This document shows positions 54,850 to 60,369 of a stretch of DNA of 64,000 nucleotides, piece by piece. The notes beneath the pieces are model-generated. The model made no database searches. It was given only the letters and a program-made list of their open reading frames with translations, and was not told where the DNA came from. The stretch spans positions 36,668-100,667 of the forward strand of contig CALUYB010000007.1 of NCBI GenBank assembly GCA_944324905.1, in the 5' to 3' direction. The stretch is from Candidatus Gastranaerophilales bacterium (GTDB lineage: Bacteria; Cyanobacteriota; Vampirovibrionia; Gastranaerophilales; Gastranaerophilaceae). The position numbers and the translations under genes were made by a program. Positions within the stretch are counted from its first letter, which is position 1, and every line of letters begins with the position of its first letter.

Positions 54850-55883
54850 AAATGAAAGCTGTAATGTACTATGCCCCAAAAGACATTCGCTACGAAGAAG
54901 TGAATGTTAAAATGCCTCAGGAAGGTGAAGTTTTGGTTAAGGTTGAGGCGGCTTTAACATGCGGAACTGATGTCAAGACCCTAAGACGCGGACACCCTGT
55001 TTTAATTAAAAAAACACCATCAGGCTTTGGGCATGAATTTGCAGGTACAATAGTGCAACTGGGCGAAGGTGTTGAAAACTTTAAAATTGGCGATAGAGTT
55101 GTTGGTGCAAATTCCGCTCCTTGCGGCGAGTGTTTTTTCTGCCGTCGTGGAGAAGAAAATCTTTGCGAGAATTTAAATTTGCTTAACGGTGCTTACGCTC
55201 AATATATAACAATTCCAAAAAGAATTGTTGAGAAAAATCTGTTGATAATTCCTGATGATGTTAGCTTTAGGCGTGCTGTATTTTGTGAACCGCTTGCAAA
55301 TGTTGTACATGGAATAGAAAGAACACCTATTAAAAAAGGTGATACTGTAGGAATTGTAGGCATTGGCCCGATTGGTCTTATGTTTGCCCGCCTTGCAAAG
55401 TTAAAAGGTGCAAAAGTTATAGCTATGGGTAGAAATCCGCTAAAATTACAAATGGCACGCGAGTTTGCTCAAGCTGATGAAGTTATTGATTTAAAAAAAC
55501 ATCCCGATCCGAAAGATTTAATTATGACAATGACAGAAGAAGGCAGGGGTCTGGATGTTGCGATTGAGTGTGTCGGATTACCTGAAATTTGGGAAAGAAT
55601 GTTTGCACTTGTGCGACGTGGAGGTGTGGTGCATCTTTTTGGCGGGTGTTCTGCAGGCACGAGTGTAAATATTGATACACGCAGATTGCATTATGATGAA
55701 GTAAATATTATTAGTGTTTTTCATCATACGCCAAAATATTTTAGACGTGCATTGGAACTTATTTCAAGCGGCGAGGTTGATGTAGAGAAATTAATTACAA
55801 AAACCATGCAAATGAAATATGCAAAACGTGCGCTTGAAATGCACCAAAACGGCGAGGCAATAAAGGTTTTGTTAGAAAATTAG
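54846..55883 (+). CDS. Zinc-dependent MDR-family dehydrogenase, second of a pair
   Basis: 345 aa. Catalytic zinc: TCGTDVKT and GHEFAG; structural zinc: CGECFFCRRGEENLC; nucleotide binding: VGIVGIGPIGLMFARLAKLK. Closer to the threonine/sorbitol/inositol dehydrogenase group than the neighbour, from which it has diverged strongly. The stop codon touches the stop of the convergent gene. Confidence 0.9.
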   Translation: MKMKAVMYYAPKDIRYEEVNVKMPQEGEVLVKVEAALTCGTDVKTLRRGHPVLIKKTPSGFGHEFAGTIVQLGEGVENFKIGDRVVGANSAPCGECFFCRRGEENLCENLNLLNGAYAQYITIPKRIVEKNLLIIPDDVSFRRAVFCEPLANVVHGIERTPIKKGDTVGIVGIGPIGLMFARLAKLKGAKVIAMGRNPLKLQMAREFAQADEVIDLKKHPDPKDLIMTMTEEGRGLDVAIECVGLPEIWERMFALVRRGGVVHLFGGCSAGTSVNIDTRRLHYDEVNIISVFHHTPKYFRRALELISSGEVDVEKLITKTMQMKYAKRALEMHQNGEAIKVLLEN

Positions 55884-56258
55884 TTACATAAATGTATCAA
55901 ATTTGCTTTTTGTTATTGGATTAGTTTTTTCTAATGCCTCGTTTACTGCAATAGCATAAGCGTATTGAATGTCTTTTACTTGCAAGTCCTTGAAAAAAAG
56001 TGGTATTTTTATTCTTCCTTGATATTTTTTGCCGTCTATTTCCTTTTCAACTTTAATACCAAGTATAGTGCCTTCAAGCCCATCCAGTGCAAACACTTTT
56101 ACTATGTCATCTTCGCCGTTATGCTGCAATTTTGTTAAAGCCTGCTTTAAAGTTGATGCATCTTTTTTGTTTAGTTTGTCTTCCGGCTTACCATAGAAAT
56201 CATCGATAACTTTTACATTTGATTTAAAATTAATACTTGAAACATTATTGATTTTCAT
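55884..56258 (-). CDS. Unknown 124-aa protein with N-terminal NFKS motif
   Basis: Starts KINNVSSINFKSNVKV, resembling the NFKG/NFSG motif of the two proteins at 17.7-19.5 kb. The rest is a mixed alpha/beta domain (DIVKVFALDGLEGTILGIKV, then GRIKIPLFFKDLQ). No signal peptide or membrane segment. Excellent ribosome site (AGGAGGG) and a TATAAT box upstream. Function unknown. Confidence 0.72.
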   Translation of the reverse strand: MKINNVSSINFKSNVKVIDDFYGKPEDKLNKKDASTLKQALTKLQHNGEDDIVKVFALDGLEGTILGIKVEKEIDGKKYQGRIKIPLFFKDLQVKDIQYAYAIAVNEALEKTNPITKSKFDTFM

Positions 56259-56313
56259 ATTCCCTCCTTGTTTTGCAATTATAGCATAAGCGTATTTGGA
56301 AATAAATATGTTG

Positions 56314-56341
56314 TTGACTTGTGAGCTTGAATTGGTATTAT
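56314..56341 (+). promoter_or_regulatory. Promoter upstream of the tRNA-Phe repeat array
   Basis: TTGACT (56314-56319) and TATTAT (56336-56341) with a 16-bp spacer. Transcription from here would run through the tandem tRNA-like repeats and into tRNA-Phe, giving a leader of over 300 nt. Confidence 0.45.
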
Positions 56342-56395
56342 ATACTTTGTAAGTTTACTTGGTTTTGTTAAGTGAAGCAAACAAGATTAAATAGA

Positions 56396-56668
56396 TTTGC
56401 CGCGTTAGCCCTTGTTGAGTGAAGCGAAACAAGAACATAAGAAAATTCACCAACTGAGCTGATGAGGACTTTGAAAATTAAATAGATTGATTTGCCGCGT
56501 TAGCTCCGAGTGGAGCGAAAGCGAAACGGAGTTAAAAAAGTAGAGCTTGCTCTACCAACTCCATTGAAAATTAAATAGATTTGCCGCGTTAGCTCCGAGT
56601 GGAGCGAAAGCGAAACGGAGTTAAAAAAGTAGAGCTTGCTCTACCAACTCCATTGAAAATTAAATAGA
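56396..56668 (+). repeat. Tandem tRNA-derived repeats upstream of tRNA-Phe
   Basis: Three units start with TTTGCCGCGTTAGC at 56396, 56491 and 56580; the tRNA itself begins in the same phase at 56669 (TTTGCCG). Units 2 and 3 are identical 89-bp copies. Each has the tRNA 5' end (GCCGCGTTAGCTC), a hairpin with GAGTGGAGCGAAAGCGAAAC in its loop and a CTCCG/CGGAG stem, then CTTGCTCTACCAACT, the reverse complement of the tRNA D-arm, and the tail TTGAAAATTAAATAGA. Unit 1 is 95 bp and diverged. The 413 bp from 56259 to the tRNA hold nothing else except the promoter. Confidence 0.9.
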
Positions 56669-56671
56669 TTT

Positions 56672-56744
56672 GCCGCGTTAGCTCAGTTGGTAGAGCAAGG
56701 GACTGAAAATCCCTGTGTCCTTGGTTCGATTCCGAGACGCGGCA
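56672..56744 (+). tRNA. tRNA-Phe (anticodon GAA)
   Basis: 73 nt with a full cloverleaf: acceptor GCCGCGT / ACGCGGC plus discriminator A, D-arm GCTC...GAGC, anticodon stem AGGGA / TCCCT with loop CTGAAAA (GAA), and T-arm CTTGG-TTCGATT-CCGAG. CCA is not encoded. Flanked upstream by tandem partial copies and downstream by 3'-end copies. Confidence 0.97.
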
Positions 56745-56757
56745 AATTTTTGTTTTA

Positions 56758-56846
56758 TTTGGTCGGACAAATCCTGTCCACGAGGGACTTGCACAGTCCT
56801 TACGTCCCGTGCAGTCGATTCCTAAGACGCGGCAAATTTTTTGTAA
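56758..56846 (+). repeat. Degenerate tRNA copy in phase with the 89-bp array
   Basis: Starts 89 bp after the tRNA unit. Only the 3' end is kept: TCGATTCCTAAGACGCGGCA (56815-56834) against TCGATTCCGAGACGCGGCA in the tRNA, followed by the same AAATTTTT tail. The 5' part does not pair with it, so this is not a working tRNA; it looks like an insertion or recombination scar. Confidence 0.7.
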
Positions 56847-57178
56847 TTAAACGACTGTAGTTTTTTGTCCAGATTGATTTGTACGGATAGATTGATATTT
56901 TTGGAAAGTCCGCTTTGTGTGGGCTTTTTCAGGTCGGAAAATTATGTGTAATTAAACGACCAGTTTGAGAAGTGCGGATGGTTTGAGAATTTTGGAGAGC
57001 CCGCTCTGTGATGGCGTTTTCAGGTCGGAAAATTAAGTTTTCCAAAAATATCAAACTGCCGAAACGGACTTTTTTCGGACTGTAGTGATTATTGATTTTT
57101 TCTTAAAAAGCTAGCGTTTAGACCGTTTTTAAGGTGTAGCGATAGTTTGATTATTTTGGTATAGTCCAGTTGTGCAAA
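56843..57178. repeat. Iterated 23-bp motif cluster L
   Basis: Five copies of a motif close to GGATA-n-TTTGAT-nn-TTTTGGA at 56885, 56976, 57038 (inverted), 57085 (degenerate) and 57140. GTAATTAAACGAC precedes the first copy at 56843 and recurs at 56948. Hairpins like AGCCC-n9-GGGCT followed by T and a GGAAAA/TTTTCC palindrome are interspersed. The stretch from 56948 is homologous to cluster R at 58778-59010, with the same internal spacing. The 486 bp between tRNA-Phe and the next gene hold no coding region. Confidence 0.85.
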
Positions 57179-57230
57179 TAATTATGAATACTAAAATAAT
57201 AAAGTTATTAATGTTGCGTTAACAAGTAAG

Positions 57231-58490
57231 TTATTGAAAAATGGGTGCAAGTTTATTTTTAATTAAATCCTCATTGATATCTTCCCAGTAATTAATGTAT
57301 ATCAAGTGAACATTATTTTGAATACTTAGTTCTTTCTTTAATTTATCCCTTTTTATTGTGTTCTCAAATGCTTTTTGCCCTCCAAAAAAATCAATGGGTT
57401 CAAAATGCTGCTTCCCTTGATATTCAATCGCAATATTTAATCCTGTTATAAAAATATCATAAGACATTTGCCCTCCAATATTTGATTTTAAATAAAAAGG
57501 TCTATGTTGATATATAACATTGTATTTGTTTTTAAACAATTTCTTGCATATTTTGTATACTAATTCTTCAGTTACCCATCTATTTGAAGGTCTAGTATAA
57601 GAGTACTTTTCTATTCCATTAATTGACATTAAACAAATATCTTTGAATTTTTCAATAGCGTATGCAAAAACATCATCTTTATTATCAAAATACTTTTCAA
57701 CATAAAAATACTTTAAATAATTTTCTAATATATATTTTCTTTTATAACCTTTTCCTTGCCATGATTGCAATGCAGATTCTATATGATATGGATATTTAAT
57801 AGTTATTATATCATTTTTAGCTTTATTATTTACCCTATAAATCATGTTCATATTTCCATATGTAAAACCATGTTTTATCCAATCATTGCATTTTTTTACA
57901 ATATATTGATGAGGTTTAGTATTTGTACAAAAAAGGCCAACCCCCAGTTGATTGTTTTCTGTAAGAATTTCAATTGCAACAATATAGTAATGAAATTTTC
58001 TACAATCATTGCATCTCTCTATAAGATTTAACGATGGTAGTAATTTATTTATTCTTAAAATATTTGTTGGAATTTTTTTATGTGATGCATCTTTACAATA
58101 CCAATTTTGTCTATAAATTCCAACATATTTGAAATAATTAAAATAAATGTAATCAATATTTGTTATTTTTTTAATTTTATCAATAAATTTAGTTTTAATA
58201 AATTTAAATGAAATAGAGTTGTCTGTTAGTTCTTCAATATCTAGACAATAATATTTATTATTTGGATTTGGTATTTCAAAATATTCGTTCACCTTGTCTT
58301 TATAAAGTTCATAAGCATTATCGCAGACTGGCATTTCGCTTTCTTTTATTTTTATATATAAAACTAGGGTATCTTCTATAACCAAAATTTTCTCAAAATC
58401 ATTAATACAATGTTCAACAATAGAAAAACCATTTAATTCTTTTTCAAATTCACTAACAATAAATTTAATTGTTTTTAATGGAATATACAT
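57231..58490 (-). CDS. Unknown protein with C-terminal PD-(D/E)XK/Vsr-like nuclease domain
   Basis: 419 aa, Ile/Lys/Tyr/Asn-rich, from a stretch clearly more AT-rich than the flanking chromosome. The last 110 residues carry MSYDIFITGLNIAIEYQGKQ followed by HFEP, then RDKLKKELSIQNN and an IYINYWED strand: the D-x-E-x-Q-x-x-H pattern of Vsr-like or related PD-(D/E)XK endonucleases. A central Cys pair (CNDC) after an upstream WYC might bind zinc. The N-terminal 250 residues match nothing I recognise. It is a lone gene between two repeat clusters, with a 31-bp palindrome just upstream. It could be a homing/selfish or a defence nuclease; no methylase accompanies it. Confidence 0.65.
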   Translation of the reverse strand: MYIPLKTIKFIVSEFEKELNGFSIVEHCINDFEKILVIEDTLVLYIKIKESEMPVCDNAYELYKDKVNEYFEIPNPNNKYYCLDIEELTDNSISFKFIKTKFIDKIKKITNIDYIYFNYFKYVGIYRQNWYCKDASHKKIPTNILRINKLLPSLNLIERCNDCRKFHYYIVAIEILTENNQLGVGLFCTNTKPHQYIVKKCNDWIKHGFTYGNMNMIYRVNNKAKNDIITIKYPYHIESALQSWQGKGYKRKYILENYLKYFYVEKYFDNKDDVFAYAIEKFKDICLMSINGIEKYSYTRPSNRWVTEELVYKICKKLFKNKYNVIYQHRPFYLKSNIGGQMSYDIFITGLNIAIEYQGKQHFEPIDFFGGQKAFENTIKRDKLKKELSIQNNVHLIYINYWEDINEDLIKNKLAPIFQ

Positions 58491-58500
58491 ATTAAATAAC

Positions 58501-58531
58501 CCTTATTTTATTATAATATAATAAAATAAGG
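58501..58531. promoter_or_regulatory. 31-bp perfect palindrome upstream of the nuclease-like gene
   Basis: CCTTATTTTATTATA and its exact reverse complement around a single A, 10 bp before the start codon. It could be an autoregulatory operator or a hairpin in the 5' leader. Confidence 0.55.
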
Positions 58532-58572
58532 GGATATGCACTTTTAGTTATCAATAACTTTTTTCAAGTTTC

Positions 58573-58596
58573 TTGTCCTGTTTCGGACAATTTTTT
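58573..58596 (+). terminator. Short terminator-like hairpin
   Basis: TTGTCC / GGACAA stem with a 6-nt loop and six T. It lies in the non-coding gap, just before the promoter at 58605, and would shield it from read-through. Confidence 0.5.
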
Positions 58597-58604
58597 AAAT
58601 AGAC

Positions 58605-58639
58605 TTGAAATATTGTGAGAAATAGTTTATACTCACAAT
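58605..58639 (+). promoter_or_regulatory. Operator-bearing promoter with no ORF behind it
   Basis: TTGAAA (58605-58610) and TATACT (58628-58633) with exactly 17 bp between. An inverted repeat ATTGTGAG / CTCACAAT (58612-58619, 58632-58639) covers the spacer and the -10 box. No reading frame follows before the repeat cluster. Confidence 0.55.
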
Positions 58640-58851
58640 GACATAGGTGAATTAATAATTCATTGCATATATTCTCAAACATTCTTGGTTCGTTTCCGGA
58701 CTGAGGCACTTGTTAAAATCAAACTAACTGTGAAAACTAGTCAAACTGCATGAAAAATTACATTTTTAATAGGGAGTGTAATTAAACGACCAGTTTGATT
58801 TGTACGGATACTTTGATTATTTTGGAGAGCCCGCTCTGCGAGGGCTTTTTC
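58640..58851 (+). ncRNA. Candidate non-coding RNA
   Basis: The region between the promoter at 58605 and the terminator-like AGCCC-n9-GGGCT-T4 hairpin at 58828-58850 has no start codon with a useful frame. It includes a tRNA-Phe 3'-end-like segment and the first 23-bp motif of cluster R. Existence of a transcript is inferred only from the promoter and terminator signals. The 602 bp from 58491 to 59092 carry no gene otherwise. Confidence 0.25.
58682..58708 (+). repeat. Degenerate copy of the tRNA-Phe 3' end
   Basis: The 27 bp share 20 positions with the last 27 bases of tRNA-Phe, including CTTGGTTCG, TTCCG and the terminal GGCA. It lies 70 bp before cluster R, so both repeat clusters have a tRNA 3'-end copy on their left side. 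Confidence 0.5.
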
Positions 58852-59010
58852 AGGTCGGAAAATTATGTTTTCCAAAAAAATCAAACTACCAAATTGGACT
58901 TTTTTCGGACTGTACGGATAGATTGAGATTTGTATATTATCAGTGAGATACGCACCAAATTTGAACTGTACGGATAATTTGATTATTTCGGAATAGTCCA
59001 GTTCCGCAAA
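58778..59010. repeat. Iterated 23-bp motif cluster R
   Basis: Copies at 58806, 58868 (inverted), 58916 and 58972; distances 62, 48 and 56 bp match cluster L (62, 47, 55). It begins with GTAATTAAACGAC at 58778 and ends after AATAGTCCAGTTCCGC. The same terminator-like hairpin and GGAAAA/TTTTCC palindrome are present. The two clusters are direct repeats about 1.83 kb apart. Multiple transposase-binding sites of this kind mark the ends of Mu- and Tn7-like elements. Confidence 0.85.
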
Positions 59011-59046
59011 ATTTTACAAAAAGCAATTTTTTTTGTAAAAATTCAG

Positions 59047-59077
59047 GACAAGGAGGAAAAAATTTTCCAACCTTGTC
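59047..59077 (-). terminator. Hairpin after arsM
   Basis: GACAAGG / CCTTGTC stem, with AAAATT-rich inner pairing, 15 bp beyond the arsM stop. On the minus strand it is followed by T-rich sequence. Confidence 0.45.
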
Positions 59078-59092
59078 TTAATAATTATTAAA

Positions 59093-59872
59093 TTAACTTT
59101 TATATGCCTTAATATGCGCTCCGGCAAATGCACCATCCATTTCTTCTAGATTTTCTTTGGATATTAAAGTTTTATCAAAATCCAATCCGTCAATAATTGC
59201 TTTTGTATAAATATGCACAGGTTCAATAGAAATATCTTTAAAACCTATATTTTTAAGTATTAGTTTGTAGTCTTCAATAGGCATTGCCCCTGAAATACAG
59301 CCTGCCCATAATTGTGCTTGTTTTTTTATTTCCTGAGAAACTGGTCTTAAAGATACAACATCGGCTATTGCAAGACGTCCGCCATCTTTTAAAACTCTAT
59401 ATGCTTCGGACAATGCTTTTGTTTTATCTTCAGTAAGGTTAATGACACAATTAGAAATAATTGCATCAACAGTTTTATCTTCAAGTGGAATATTCTCTAT
59501 AAAACCTTTTATAAATTCAACATTTTCAACACCCATTTTTTCTTTGTTTTTATTTGCAAGTTCAAGCATTTCATCGGTCATATCCAGTCCATAAATTTTT
59601 CCTGTTTTTCCGACAAATTTTGACGACATAAGAACATCAATTCCGCCACCGGAACCTAAATCAAGAACTGTTTCCCCTTCTTTTAATTCTGCAAATACAA
59701 GCGGATTAGCACATCCCAAAGAAGCTTTTATTGCATCTTCAGGTATATTTTCAAGATAATCGCCGTCATAATTTCTTTGCGCCCTGCTGATTTCCTGACA
59801 TGAGCAGCAAGTTTTCTTTTTGGCAATTTCGCCATAAAAATTTTGTACTTCTTTTTTTACATCAAAATCCAT
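59093..59872 (-). CDS. arsM: Arsenite S-adenosylmethionine methyltransferase
   Basis: Methylates arsenite to volatile or less reactive species. 259 aa. SAM motif LDLGSGGGIDVL and the arsenic-binding Cys residues placed as in ArsM: TCCSC near residue 22, LGCANP near 54, SNCVINL near 143 and AGCISGAMP near 192. AGGAG ribosome site. Divergent from arsR across a shared operator, the usual self-regulated arrangement. It lies between repeat cluster R and the Mu-like genes, so it may be cargo. Confidence 0.94.
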   Translation of the reverse strand: MDFDVKKEVQNFYGEIAKKKTCCSCQEISRAQRNYDGDYLENIPEDAIKASLGCANPLVFAELKEGETVLDLGSGGGIDVLMSSKFVGKTGKIYGLDMTDEMLELANKNKEKMGVENVEFIKGFIENIPLEDKTVDAIISNCVINLTEDKTKALSEAYRVLKDGGRLAIADVVSLRPVSQEIKKQAQLWAGCISGAMPIEDYKLILKNIGFKDISIEPVHIYTKAIIDGLDFDKTLISKENLEEMDGAFAGAHIKAYKS

Positions 59873-59885
59873 AATTTATCTCCTG

Positions 59886-59944
59886 TTGACTTAATAACTA
59901 CTATATGCCATAATTGGAATATATCATACAACTTAGTATATTCC
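59886..59944. promoter_or_regulatory. Divergent arsM/arsR promoter region with palindromic operator
   Basis: Plus-strand promoter TTGACT (59886-59891), 17 bp, CATAAT (59909-59914) for arsR. Just downstream is a perfect 8-bp inverted repeat GGAATATA / TATATTCC (59916-59923, 59937-59944), spacer 13, and an extra half-site TTTGGAATA near 59948. A minus-strand promoter for arsM (TTGTAT, 18 bp, CATATA) overlaps it. ArsR would shut both directions. Confidence 0.6.
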
Positions 59945-59980
59945 GTTTTTGGAATAAAGTCAAGACCAATGAGGTATTTT

Positions 59981-60277
59981 GTGGCAGAAAATTTATATGA
60001 AAGAAAAGCACTTATATTTAAAGCTCTTGCAAACCCTGTCCGTTTAGAAGTTTTGGATATGTTAATTGACGGTGAAAAGTGTGTTTGCGAAATTCAAGAG
60101 AAACTGAAAAAATACCAACAGGCTCATATTTCTAAAAGTTTGATAAAACTTAAAGAGGCTGGTTTTATAAAAGACAGAAAAGAGGGTCTAAATGTCTATT
60201 ATTCTCTTAAAATTTGCTGTCTTGGAGATTTTTTTAAATGTTTGAACAACATTTTGGATTCTGATACCTCTAATTGA
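59981..60277 (+). CDS. arsR: ArsR-family metalloid-responsive repressor
   Basis: Winged-helix repressor that releases DNA on binding As(III). The GTG at 59981 has GAGG at good spacing and gives 98 aa; an ATG 12 bp upstream is possible, and longer extensions run through the promoter. FKALANPVRLEVLDML and the metal-site helix KCVCEIQEKL (Cys-x-Cys), then HISKSLIKLKEAGFI, are typical; a further CC pair is near the C terminus (KICCLGD). Divergent from arsM. Confidence 0.9.
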   Translation: MAENLYERKALIFKALANPVRLEVLDMLIDGEKCVCEIQEKLKKYQQAHISKSLIKLKEAGFIKDRKEGLNVYYSLKICCLGDFFKCLNNILDSDTSN

Positions 60278-60369
60278 TTTATATATAGAAATACAATTGA
60301 TACGAAACCGACACAAAGCTCGGAAATGGTGTTCCAATCCTTTGTCTTCAGAGTTATCGTGTGTGTACG

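Noticed and set aside
56396..56744. CRISPR array
   Set aside because: The 89-bp units are whole-unit duplicates (units 2 and 3 are identical over their entire length), not short repeats with unique spacers, and no cas gene is near.
56758..56834. Second tRNA gene
   Set aside because: The 5' part does not pair with the kept 3' acceptor strand, and no proper anticodon arm forms; only the T-arm end is tRNA-like.
58612..58639. Second Rex operator
   Set aside because: TTGTGA and TCACAA are 14 bp apart rather than 6, so it is listed only as an unidentified operator.
59843..59968. Longer N terminus of ArsR
   Set aside because: That part runs through the divergent promoter and operator and does not look like ArsR family sequence.
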